DNA of 64,000 nucleotides from contig JAHNEJ010000565.1 of NCBI GenBank assembly GCA_022559845.1, positions 120,485 to 184,484 on the forward strand. Reading direction: 5' to 3'. The DNA is from Amorphophallus konjac. Taxonomy: Eukaryota; Streptophyta; Magnoliopsida; Alismatales; Araceae. Positions within the stretch are counted from its first letter, which is position 1. The number at the start of each line of letters is the position of its first letter. A model generated the notes under the pieces. That model searched no databases. It was not told the DNA's origin and saw nothing but the letters and a program-made list of their open reading frames with translations. Position numbers and translations under genes: made by a program. Positions 23,518-33,821 of this stretch are shown here, piece after piece.

Positions 23518-23755
23518 CCTCTTTGGACCGCCAGACTCCTCAGGGAAGAAACGGTCTACTACAGACTGCTTAGGACAAAAATGGTGCACTCCTAGGCCGC
23601 CTCATGGTGTAAAATGGTCTCATGGGGACCGCCACGCCATGGAGCTGCGAAGGAGTGAAACGGTCACCTTGTGACCATTTGGACATGAAACAGTCTCTCT
23701 GGGACCGCAAGGCGGGGTTAAACGGTCACCCCATGACCGCTTAATCCCAAAAATC

Positions 23756-23780
23756 TCCAACGGTCAAATGCCAACGGTCA
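23756..23780 (+). promoter_or_regulatory. MSA-like (MYB3R) sites in GYP-B 3' LTR
   Basis: TCCAACGGTCA at 23,756-23,766 matches the published M-phase-specific activator consensus (T/C)C(T/C)AACGG(T/C)(T/C)A. GCCAACGGTCA at 23,770-23,780 differs at one base. Several AAACGGTC half-matches surround them. Activity is inferred, not shown. Confidence 0.5.
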
Positions 23781-24763
23781 AAAATGCCTCGAAGGTCATG
23801 CCGGCCCACAGGGAAAACGGTCGGCCGATAGGCCGCCACTGGGTCTTAGTGGTCTATCGCATGACCGCTAAGCCCAACCGACACTTGGGGCCAGAAAATG
23901 GTCAATCTGGGGCCGCTTCTAGCAAGAAATGGTTCCTGGAAGGACCGCTTCCATTCCGAAAAATTGAGAATGGCGGGAATGGCCCAAAAATGCCATTCCA
24001 CGCCCCATTCACCCCTAGGTGAAGGTGAATCAAAAGGGGAACCCTTCCCCATGCCCCATGGCACCATTTGATGCCCACAAACCACCAAATAACGCGGTGA
24101 ATCTCTAGATCCCGCGCTCAAACACCAAATCATGGATTTCCCTTTCCCGGCTCAAATGAACCCTTCTTAACCTCCTCTCGGCCTCGAAATCGCAGGGAAG
24201 ACGGTAAATGAGCTAAGGATCCGTCACCCTACCTCGGAGTTGCCTGAAACACGGCGGATCGCAGTCGATCTTCAAAACTTCGCTTAAAACCCTCGAGCTC
24301 CCATGATCTCTCCACGAGCCGCACACCGCCACGATCGCCACACTGCCATTGTCGTCGCCACGCCATCACCTCGCCACGGTCCATAGCCGGAGGGGAGGTT
24401 ACCGCAGTCGTCGCCGGAAGTGGGGGGGAAAGCCACGGCCGGAAGCGCTCATAGGAGAGAGGAGGAAGAAGAGAGAAAGAAGAAGAAGAAGAAAGAAAAA
24501 GAAAAGTGTATATATAGAAAATCTGGATTTTCCAAAAAATATGAAAAATATAGAAAAATATATTTCCTCGATCCCCGGAACACGCCGGACGTACTGGTAC
24601 TGTCTCGGAGTAGGAGAACGCAACGATTTTCCCTATACAGGGTTCTGTAGGTCCGTCAGAGAAAAACACGTGTAAACTGCGAAACACGTTCCGAGACCCC
24701 CAAACTGATCCGAAACCCACGGATCCAGATCTGAAAAGTGTCCAAAAAACTTGAAGCATTACA

Positions 24764-24780
24764 GCCCACCCCCCTTAAAC
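24764..24780 (-). promoter_or_regulatory. Polypurine tract of GYP-B
   Basis: Minus strand TTTAAGGGGGGTGGGC directly before the LTR start TGTAATGC. It primes plus-strand DNA synthesis in this class. Confidence 0.85.
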
Positions 24781-24839
24781 AGAATTCATCCTCAAAATTC
24801 AAAATAAAGCACGGGGGAAACAGAGGGGACTTACTCGAA

Positions 24840-25523
24840 TAGTTAAGGGAACTGTTGACGCATCTCGTCCTCTCGCTCCCAAGACGCCTTGCCGCCAGAG
24901 TGTCGCTGCCACACCACATTAACCAGAGGAATAACCTTGTTCCGCAGGTGCTACTCTCGCCGATCCTCAATACGGATGGGGAACTCCGGAAGAGACAGAT
25001 CGGGAGTCACCTCGGGCCAAACGGAATCCTCCAAAACATGTGAATCGTCGAGCATGTACTTCCTCAGCATGGAGACATGGAACACATCATGCACCGCAAC
25101 CAACTCCGAGGGTAGCTGCAGCCGATAAGCAACCTCGCCAATGCATTCCACAATGGGAAAAGGGCCAACATAGCGGGGACTCAACTTCCCACGCCGCCTA
25201 AAGCGCATTACCCCCTTCATAGGAGAAACCCTCAAAAATACTCGGTCATCGACCGTGAAATTGAGGGACTGCCTTCTCCGATCGACATAACTCTTTTGAT
25301 GACTCTGCGCCGCCAACATGTTCTGACAGACCAAATGCACCACATTCACGCACTGCTGCACCAGCTCTAGTCCCGTCATAACACACTCACCAACCTCAAA
25401 GCAATCGAGTGGAGTCCGACACGGTCGCCCATACAATGTCTCATAGGGAGCCATCACAATGCTCGAATGATAGTTGTTGTTATAGGCAAACTCCACCAAT
25501 GGTAGATGGTGAATCCAACTCCC
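24840..25523 (-). pseudogene. Integrase C-terminus with chromodomain-like end, GYP-B
   Basis: The frame 25,499-24,951 gives the late integrase core and C-terminal domain (VEFAYNNNYHSSIVMAPYE, LYGRPCRTPL, then KLSPRYVGPFPI and VHDVFHVSMLRKY). In another frame, 24,950-24,845, follows HLRNKVIPLVNVVWQRHSGG-KASWE, the characteristic chromodomain region of chromoviruses. A frameshift and a stop separate them. Chromodomains of this type direct insertion to particular chromatin. Confidence 0.88.
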
Positions 25524-25770
25524 CTACCACTCCAGGCAACATGACCTCAGCATCTCCTCTAGCGTCTGGATGGTCCTCTCTGACTGACCGTCCAATTGAG
25601 GATGGTACGCCGTGCTAAAATCTAACTCGGTGCCTACATCTCTCTGGAAACTCCTCCATAATCTAGAAGTGAAACGCGGATCTCGATCTGAAACAATGGA
25701 AATGGGAGTTCCATGTAAAGGTACGATCCGCTCCACATAAACACGTGCCAATTTGGGCACACTCCAGCTA
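25524..25770 (-). pseudogene. Integrase core fragment, GYP-B
   Basis: Contains SIVSDRDPRFTSRLW (second catalytic Asp) and AYHPQLDGQSERTIQTLEE (catalytic Glu). It ends in a TAG at 25,524-25,526 and continues in frame into the C-terminal part. Confidence 0.88.
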
Positions 25771-26868
25771 ACTCTGATCGGTAACTACCGAGCCGCCTTC
25801 GTCAGCCTATCTACCAACAACCAAATACTATCCTGCCCACTCGGAGTCCTCGACAATCCCACCACAAAATCAGTGATCACATGGTCCCATTTCCACGCGG
25901 GAACCTCCAAGGGTTGAAGCCTACCACCAGGTCGTTGATATTTTGCCTTCACCTGCTAACAGGTCAGGCACCTGGCCACAAACTCAGCAACATCTTGCTT
26001 CATGCCAGGCCACCAGAACTACCTCCTCAAGTTCTGATACATCTTTGTCACACCCAGATGTACGGTGTACCTACTCCCATGAGCCTCTAGTAACACTACA
26101 CGTCTCACCTCCTCCTCGGCATGGACGTATAGCCTACCTCGGAATCTCGCCGCTCCGTCCTCACCGAGCTCTACATCTCATAGCCTAAATCTGGGGAAAC
26201 TCAGGGTCTGCATGCTGGGCCTCTGTCACCTGATGACGGATGGCTAGTGTGACAGTCTAGCTCACAAGAATAGCTAACCCTGGCTCTTGAGGAACCTTAA
26301 GCCTAAATGTCACGGCTGGCACTTGTTACCAGAGCCTCCACTTCCTCAACATCATCGCACTAACCACGACCTTCCTGCTCAAGACATCAGCAACAACGTT
26401 CATCCTGCCCAGCTGATAAGACAGGGTGAAGTCATAATCCTTCATATACTCCATCCATCTCCACTGCCTAAGGTTAAGGTCCTTCTAAGTGAACACATAC
26501 CTCAAACTCTGATGGTCAGTGAACACCTCGAACTTCTCGCCGTACAGATAATGCCTCCAAATCTTCAATGCAAAAATTACAGCAGCCAACTCAAGGTTAT
26601 GGGTAGGGTAGTTCTCCTCGTGTGGCGTCAACTACCGTGATGCATACGCCACAACTCTACCGTGCTACATCAGCACAACACCCAAACCGATCCTGGAAGC
26701 ATGTGTACACAATACAAAACCTCCTGATCCAGAAGGCAACACCAACACCGGTGCTGAGGTGAGCAACCTCTTTAGCTCCATAAAGCTCTGCTCACACTCA
26801 TCACTCTAGATAAACGGCACATCCTTCCTCGTAAGTCTGGTCATCGGGGCTGCAATACGAGTAAAATC
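25771..26868 (-). pseudogene. Degraded RNase H and integrase zinc-finger region, GYP-B
   Basis: No long minus-strand frame remains, but fragments of the RNase H (tail near 26,800, with ELKRLLTSAPVL-like sequence) and of the integrase N-terminal region can be followed in changing frames between the RT and the core. Plus-strand open frames here are shadows. Confidence 0.6.
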
Positions 26869-28002
26869 CTAGATGAACCTCCTATAATAGCCTGCAAGTC
26901 CCAAGAAACTCCGAATCTCCGTCATGGACCCCGGCCTCGGCCACTGCACCACTGCCTCGACCTTGGCTGGATCCATGGAAATACTATCACCAGAAATCCT
27001 GTGCCCCAAAAAGTGCACCTCACGAAGCCAAAACTCACACTTGCTAAGTTTTGCATACAACTAGTGATCTCGCAAAGTCTGCAACACAATCCTCAAATGG
27101 TACTCATGCTCCTCTGTAGACTGCGAATAAACAAGGATGTCGTCCACAAACACGACCATAAACTGATCCAAGTAGGGATGGAACACCCTATGCATCAAAT
27201 CCATGAACACTGCGGGGGCATTGGTGAGCCCAAACGGCATCACCAGAAACTCATAATGCCCATACCTCGTGCTGAACGCAGAGCTCTCCACATCAGACTC
27301 ACGAATCCGCAGCTGATAATAAACAGATCGCAGATCAATCCGCGAGAACACTCGAGCAGACTGAAGCTGATCGAACAAGTCATCGATCCGTGGCAACGGA
27401 TACTTGTTCTTAATGGTCACCTCGTTTAGCTGCCAGTAGTCAATACACAACCTCAGACTACCATCCTTCTTCTTCACAAATAATACTAGCGCACCCCAAG
27501 GGGAAAAACTAGGACGAATGTATGTCTTGGTGAGCAACTCCTGCAACTGCGCCCTCAACTCTCTCCGCTCAGCGGGAGCCATGCGGTAAGGAGCCTTCGA
27601 CAAAGGCCCCGTACCAGGCACAACCTCGATAACAAAATCGATCTCCCGCTGGGAAGGTAATCCAGGTAAATCATCGGGAAAAATATCGGGGAACTCGTAC
27701 ACTACCGGAATGTCTTCCACATCTGGCTCTGACTGATCCACCACGACCATAGAAGCGAGAAAACCTTGACAACCCGCATCGAGCAATCGACGAGCCCTAA
27801 TAGCCGAAATAAGAAAGCGGGAAGAGGAAGACCTGATACCTTGGAAAAAGAAGGTGGGTCCCCGAAGTTGCCGAAAATAAACCTTCTTCGAGCCACAATC
27901 CACTAAGGCATGATGGGCCTCGAGCCTATCCATGTCTAAAATCACATCAAAATCCTGAAGTGGTAATGCATAAAGCCTGGCCGGCAAGCTCCGCCCTTCC
28001 AC
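26869..28002 (-). pseudogene. Reverse transcriptase of GYP-B
   Basis: The frame 28,002-27,061 carries the protease tail, then [70 protein letters not shown] and the catalytic [11 protein letters not shown] near residue 285. A TAG at 27,061-27,063 ends it; 27,060-26,869 continues in frame ([36 protein letters not shown]). At the invariant DYRQLN the copy reads DYWQLN, an Arg-to-Trp change expected from C-to-T on one strand. Confidence 0.92.
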
Positions 28003-28269
28003 TCACACAGGCACCTTCTCAAAACAATATGGGATGATCATAAAATCACCAGTAGGCAACTCTACCGCCAAATCACAGGACATCTGGGTTACCGGCTCCT
28101 CAATACTCAGCGTGAAATCTTCCGAAATAAATGAATGCGACGCGCCAGAATGAAACAAAACTCGAGCTGTGCAACCCAAAATCATAACAGTACCTTCTAC
28201 AAGCTGCGAAAACTCTGCCTCTGCCCTGGTTATGTGTGTAATCTTACCTCGAGACCTCTGCCTACCCAC
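28003..28269 (-). pseudogene. Aspartic protease of GYP-B, catalytic Asp lost
   Basis: GTVMILGCTARVLFHSGASH-SFIS corresponds to the retropepsin active-site region, which normally reads LFDSGASHSFI. His replaces the catalytic Asp, so this copy cannot be active. It is separated from the RT frame by a TGA at 28,003-28,005. Confidence 0.85.
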
Positions 28270-28365
28270 ACTGACTGACTGGGGTAGTGACGGATATTGC
28301 CCCTGCTGCTGATGCTGCTGCTGCGGCTGCTAATGCTGAGGGTACTGCTGCTGATGAGGATACTG

Positions 28366-28470
28366 CTACTGATGCGGACTCAAAGGATAGTCACGCGCCA
28401 TATGCCCTGCCTGGTCACATCTGAAACAGATCACTGGCGTCGTGCACTGCCTGAGCGGGTGAGAACTGTA
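28366..28470 (-). pseudogene. Gag zinc knuckle of GYP-B, last Cys lost
   Basis: VICFRCDQAGHMARDYPLS is a CX2CX4HX4C knuckle with Tyr in place of the fourth ligand. It is separated from the rest of gag by ~1.5 kb of foreign sequence (28,470-29,985). Confidence 0.8.
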
Positions 28471-29985
28471 AGGTTCCACATAGCACAGTACGTGCAACGT
28501 AGCAGATAACAAAAATTTATTTACCCGAACCCGGTTAGATGGAATCCTAGATCTGTGCTCTAATCGATGCATTAATTACCCAACCCCTAATTACGGGTTA
28601 CAGATTTCATCTTGCGCGGAATGATGCTGTCTGCTATGCCCAATGCAGAATCTCACGGACACCGAGCCGCACAGAAGTACAGCCTCTAGAGCAGATCCAC
28701 ACGGATCCTTGCGCAGCGACGGCGTCTCCCGACCCCGATCTTTCCTTTTCTTTCCCTTTCTGGAGAGAGAGAGAGCTTCTAGGGAGAGAGAGAGAGCAAG
28801 AGGGAGGAAGGGGGAGAGTTAATCTCTTCTTCCCTTGCTGTTAGTGCTTGCTTAAGCCAAGGGGGAAGAGAGCTCTCGTAGGATAATATAAATAGATTTA
28901 ATACCTTTTCAAAAGAGTCCATAAGGATCAAAATTGTATATATATCCTTTTCATTATTGTACATATATATTAAGCCCCTCTTATATGCCTTTCCAAAAAG
29001 ATTTCAAGGGAATTAATATATACATTTGTACAATAATAATCCGTCACCCAAGAATCTATTGTGTGTGATCTTCTAGACCCTTAGTCACTCTAGTTTAAGG
29101 CCCGTTAACTTCTAATTCCCAATTAGAAGTAAATTAAACTTATTATTCGCTTCTACTAGAGCCGAATAATAGTTTAATTTATTCTGAACTCTTCATCACG
29201 TTGGGTCAAGCAAATCCGCGTGATCCTAGAGGACGCCGGGTTTAAACCAGCATGTCTGGTACCTGTAAGTCTACAGTTGCCGCATCGCTATAATCCCTCG
29301 CTCATTCTGTGAGTCTGGTTCGATCGAGGGTATGATTTCTGTCAAACCCCATGATCGTACCATTTGACCATGACATCCTTTAAAGTGTATGACGTCCATT
29401 CTAAACGAACTCACATGACCCTGGCCAGGGATTTAATGGAGCGTCAGTGTCATTACCCATTAACTATCTGATATATACCCGACAGTGAGCGATCCCCTCT
29501 TGACCATTGATGATCTTCACACGTATCCTGAAATGGTTAATGACTCGGCAATTCATGACTTATGGTTAAAGTCACTTAGCCAAGTAATTAAACCATCCCA
29601 GTCCTCGTGTAAGATCCGATCAATGTCTCAGGTCAAAAGATCAACGATACTACTGAGATAGTTGGATCTTCAGTTGACATTAGGTATAATCAACCATCTG
29701 AAGATCCAATAGCGGATTAGTTCAGTGTACATCCTCCAAGAACATACACCTACACATATGTGTTGGTGCCTCGCACCGATGACCAAGAGACTGGTCAGTC
29801 ACACATCATGTGTACTGGTTTAATAGGTAACCAAAGTCCCCGAGTGATTACCCTCCAACCAGGAACAGTTTAAGGTATGTGTCCATGTAAAGTCAGTCTC
29901 ATGATCGAGATCTCATCTCGAGTTAACTTTACAACCACATATCCTAGGGACATCGTAAAGTAATATACAATCACATATTTACGCT
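28470..29985. mobile_element. Unidentified ~1.5-kb insertion in GYP-B gag
   Basis: Gag coding sequence stops at ~29,985 and resumes with the zinc knuckle at ~28,470. Between them lies non-coding sequence unrelated to gag. The left edge reads TGTAAGGTTCC on the plus strand. The right edge, on the minus strand, begins near AGTGGTATTTGAGCG, which resembles a tRNA-Met-type primer site. I see no clean terminal repeats or target duplicate. A retroelement fragment is my best guess. Confidence 0.5.
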
Positions 29986-30950
29986 CAAATACCACTGATC
30001 TTTGACCTCCTTGCGCTTCTTACCAAAACCTCTCTTGAAGAACTTCTTGACCTTCGAGCCAAAAGATACAGATCTTGCCGCTGATGCCTCTGGCGCCGAT
30101 GCTCCCGAACTACCCGTAGCGTGCTGAAAGGTGCTCTACTGCTGGGTAGCCATCTGCTGGCTGCGGCATGACAATGACTGCCCCTGGCCAACCTGTCCTC
30201 GGATCTTCTGCATATCCAGCTCCAAGAATGCCGCCACACGAGAAGCTGTCTCCAAATCAGTGGTAGCGTTTGCCATCAAGAGGTGCCTCAGATCCTGCCT
30301 CAAACCCTGGACGAACTGCTCAGTCTTCAGCTCCTCATTCTCCATGATATGGGGAGCATAACTGCCTAACTCAACAAACCGAGCCCTATAATGCAACACT
30401 GACATGTCGCTCTGAACCAGCTCCAGAAACTGACGCATCTTCTACGTACTGACATAGGGTGGGCAGTAAGTACGCTCGAAGACCCTAACAAAGTCCTTCC
30501 ACGCGACCTGCTAAAGGGAACATGACTGAAAGGATGTCTTCCACTCCGAATACCACCAAGCTCGAGTCGAACCCAGCAACTGGTTACAAGTCAACATCAC
30601 CCTATCCTCCTCGGCGCAGTTCATGGAACTAAACACTCTCCCCATCTCATCAAGCCAGTCTCGGGCCACATCTTGGTCTGGCTGGCTGCCATAGTAGGGT
30701 GGATGGAACTGAAAAAAGTCCCTCACTGCACGGCTAGGCCCACCCCTAGACGACGAGCCCTCACCAGCATCTCTGCCAAACTGCTGAGTCATAAACTGAA
30801 ACATACTCCGAAAGAAATTCTCTGCCCCCGGAACTCTCGTTGCATCCCCCGTCTAAGTGGCAACTGGTGGCACTCTGCTTTGCTCCTCCTGCTCCTCTGT
30901 CGATTGTCCCTGCTGAGAGTGTGGCCTCCGTCTCGGCGCCATACTTGCCT
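29985..30950 (-). pseudogene. Gag of GYP-B
   Basis: Frames 30,989-30,789, 30,804-30,511 and 30,438-30,136 carry MAPRRRPHSQQGQ (start at ~30,941), FFQFHPPYYGSQPDQDVARD-WLDEM, LLGSTRAWWYSEW, LVQSDMSVLHYRARFVELGS and ENEELKTEQFVQGLR, all in the usual order of chromovirus gag. A basic segment (KKFFKRGFGKKRKE) follows before the insertion at 29,985. TAG/TAA stops at ~30,855, 30,511 and 30,443 interrupt it. Confidence 0.85.
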
Positions 30951-31090
30951 GTTGCAAAAGACAGAAGACACGGAAAATGATGAAATCAATAAAATATATG
31001 ATGCCCTAAGCTAGTACCGACTGTACATCATCATTATGGACTAGTGGACCACTGCAATTATTTATTATTCTTATATATATCCACAACCGC

Positions 31091-31102
31091 GCTCTGATAC
31101 CA
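31091..31102 (-). promoter_or_regulatory. Primer binding site of GYP-B
   Basis: Minus strand TGGTATCAGAGC, the classic site complementary to initiator tRNA-Met, two bases from the 5' LTR end at 31,105. Confidence 0.92.
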
Positions 31103-31104
31103 AC

Positions 31105-33599
31105 TGTAATGACCCGAGATCCGAATACCGGGAGAGGCCCGATAACCCGAATCCCAAACCGCCACCCACGAACCTGAAGACTCGGAAGGGTTAAAAGGAT
31201 GGTGTGGAAATATACGAGAATCTAAAATAATTATAGAACTACATATTTTATATGAATAAGCATGATTTAATAATTAACATTAAACAAATTACATGGTCCA
31301 CAATCTAATAACAATCTAAAATATAACAGTAGTCCACAACTGGTACAGTCCAAAAAGAAAAGTACAACTACACAGGACATACCCCGGCTCTTGGAACTGG
31401 CAAATAACCCTAGGCACTAGAACCACGTGGAGCCTTAGAAGTGCTCCCCTGAAGCCTCGCCCCACCTGAAACCACAGAAAGACATAGGGAATGAGCCTCA
31501 TAACAAAAGGCTCAGTAGGGATCACCCGGACCCCTACCTCGTAAAACGAGAAACTGCACGGAAAGCAGTCAAAGGCTAACAAAATAAGTAAACAGGATAG
31601 CTCACCCACGTCAAGTATCGACCACATGGCACAAAACCTTAGACAACCCGACATAACACCAAGAGTCACTACCTGACAAAGATAGGAGTATCACCCACTA
31701 GAAGCAAGGCCAGATGTGCCCCCTAGTGTCTTAAATCGCGCCTTAGGTGTCCCCCTCATCGCACCCTGGTGGAACAGGGACCCGTACTAGTAACCACAGA
31801 ACAAGGATTGGTCGGGGTCGCACTCGTCAACGCAGGTCCACCGCCCCCGACCACGTGTGCACACACAGACCATGCTTCCTGGGTCAGGCCCTCTGACTGG
31901 TTTTCCCCTCAGCCGGACTCTGGCTGCAAGACATGGGGCCCTACGGTAACCAGTCTATAAATCGTCTCTCGGGGTAGCCTCGCCACCGCTCCCTGGTGGG
32001 ACCACTCGCGTGTCGGAAGGATACGACTAGTGGAGGGTCGCTAAAGGAGTAGACTCTCTAGCCAACGGAAGACAACGTCTAAACCGGATAAAGTACAAGG
32101 ATTGCTTCTCGTACCGACATCGACTCACAGTGATACCGGCCGAAACATACCACTCCCTGGGGTCCCCACGACACCCATGTACGGCCCCCATGTAATGCCT
32201 AGCATCAGTCGGACCGTAGGTCAACACGGGGATCGAGGTCTACTCGCCCGGGATTTGAATCGGCAAGAAACAAACTCCGGTTGGACAAAAGACAAGTGAC
32301 GGTCCACTCTGGACTGCCTCTGGGCAAAAATGGTCTAATGCTGGACCGCCTCACAGAGAAATGGTCCTCTCTGGACCGCCAGACTCCTCAAGGAAGAAAC
32401 GGTCTCCTGCAGACCAGTTAGGATAAAAACGGTCCACTCCTAGGCCACCTCATGGTGTAAAATAGTCTCATGGGGACCGCCACGCCATGGAGCTGCGAAG
32501 GAGTGAAACGGTCACCTTGTGAGCATTTGGACATGAAACGGTCTCTCTAGGACCACAAGGCGGGGTTAAACGGGCGCCCCATGACCGCTTAATCCCAAAA
32601 ATGTCTAACGGTCAAATGTCAAAGGTCAAAAATGCCACAAAGATCACGCCAGCCCACGGGGAAAACGGTCGGTCGATAGGCCGCCACTGGGCCTTAGCGG
32701 TCTATCGCATGATCGCTAAGCCCAACCGACACTTGGGGCCAGAAAACGGTCTATCTGGGGCCGCTTCTAGCAAGAAACGGTTCCTGGAAGGACCGCTTCC
32801 TTGCCGAAAAATTGAGAATGGCGGGAATAGCCCAAAAATGCCATTCCACGCCCCATTCACCCCCAGGTGAAGGGGAATCAAAAGGGGAACCCTTCCCCAT
32901 GCCCCATGGCACCATTTGATGCCCACAAACCACCAAATAACGAGGTGAATCTCTAGATCCAGTGCTCAACCCCAAATCATGGATTTCCCTTCCCCGGCTC
33001 AAATGAACCCCTCTCGACCTCCTCTCAGCCTAGAAATCGCGTGGAAGATGGTAAATGAGCTCAGGATCCGTCACCCTACCTCGGGGTCGCCTGAAACATG
33101 GCGGATCGCCGCCGATCATAAAACTTCCCCTAAAACCCTCGAGCTCCCATGATCTCTCCACGAGCCGCACACCGCTGCGATCGCCACGACGCCACCGTCA
33201 CGCCATCACCTCTCCACGGTCCGCACCGGAGGGGAGGTCGTCGCGGTCATCGCCGGAAGAGGGGGGGGGAAGCCACGGCCGGAAGTGCTCACGGGAGAGC
33301 GGAGGAAATAGAGAGAAAGAAGAAGAAAAAAGAAAAAGAAAAGGGGCATATATAGAAATTTCAAATTTTCCAAAAAATATGAAAAATATAAAAATATATT
33401 TCCTCGATCATCGGAACACGCCGGACGCACTGGTACTGTCCCGGAGTAGGAGAACGCAACGGTTTGCCTTATACAGGGTTCCGTATGTCCGTTAGAGAAA
33501 AACACGTGTAAACTGTGAAACACGTTCCGGGACCCCCAAACTGATCCAAAACCCACAGATCCAGATCCGAAAAGTGTCTGAAAAACTCGGGGTATTACA
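31105..33599 (-). repeat. 5' LTR of GYP-B
   Basis: 2,495 bp, TGTAATGACCCGAG...GGGGTATTACA on the plus strand, colinear with the LTR at 19,640. A TATA-like CTATATATGC lies on the minus strand near 33,350, about 250 bp inside the LTR, suggesting a short U3. Confidence 0.93.
32604..32614 (+). promoter_or_regulatory. MSA-like site in GYP-B 5' LTR
   Basis: TCTAACGGTCA again matches the MSA consensus exactly, at the position homologous to 23,756. It lies ~740 bp downstream of the TATA-like sequence at ~33,350, so whether it acts on the retrotransposon promoter is open. Confidence 0.5.
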
Positions 33600-33604
33600 G
33601 GATG

Positions 33605-33717
33605 AGTCCTCTGAAGAGGAAGAGTTTGAATCTGATGAGACTACTAAGGATGACGAAGATGAGGCTGAGTTAGATATATCATCAGCATCTGAAGACGAAA
33701 TGGATAATATTTTATAA
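33605..33717 (+). pseudogene. Acidic C-terminal tail of the TNP2-like transposase
   Basis: Downstream of the GYP-B insertion the frame DESSEEEEFESDETT continues as an Asp/Glu/Ser-rich tail to a TAA at 33,715-33,717. Acidic tails after DUF4216 are usual in these proteins. Confidence 0.75.
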
Positions 33718-33821
33718 TTTAGTAAGAAATTTTTATATTTTTGTATAATTTTTAATGACTATTATAAATCTTATATATTTGTGGATTGATATGTATTAAT
33801 TTTATTGTTTTTAATAAATAG
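33718..33821. other. Spacer between the two CACTA genes
   Basis: AT-rich, about 100 bp, no coding signal. The next gene's ATG is at 33,822. Confidence 0.5.

Larger units (their letters stand above)
19640..24763 (-). repeat. 3' LTR of GYP-B, enlarged by a solo LTR
   Basis: Starts TGTAACGACTCGACATTCGA and ends AAGCATTACA on the plus strand. Without the 2,612-bp solo LTR and 5-bp duplicate it is ~2,507 bp, matching the 2,495-bp partner at 31,105-33,599. It holds short repeats alternating AAACGGTC and GGACCGCC. Confidence 0.93.
19640..33599 (-). mobile_element. GYP-B: chromovirus-type Ty3/gypsy retrotransposon inserted in the CACTA element
   Basis: Flanked by a perfect 5-bp duplication, GGATG at 19,635-19,639 and 33,600-33,604. 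It has two recognisable LTRs (19,640-24,763 and 31,105-33,599), a tRNA-Met-type primer site and a polypurine tract, both abutting LTRs as expected. The minus-strand order is gag, protease, RT, RNase H, integrase, and a chromodomain-like end, which fits the Tekay/Del clade. The LTRs differ at many sites (about one in ten in the first 250 bp by eye), mostly transitions, so the insertion is old. All coding regions are broken. Confidence 0.93.

Noticed and set aside
24349..24675. Lys/Arg/Glu-rich open frames in GYP-B LTRs (also at 33,055-33,495)
   Set aside because: They translate a purine-rich LTR segment, occur in several frames and lack any domain.
27001..27429. Plus-strand open frame opposite GYP-B RT
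   Set aside because: Shadow of the RT coding sequence.
28468..29740. AGAAC on both sides as target duplicate of the insertion in GYP-B gag
   Set aside because: The second AGAAC (~29,739) is ~250 bp short of where gag resumes. A 5-base match over 1.5 kb is likely by chance.
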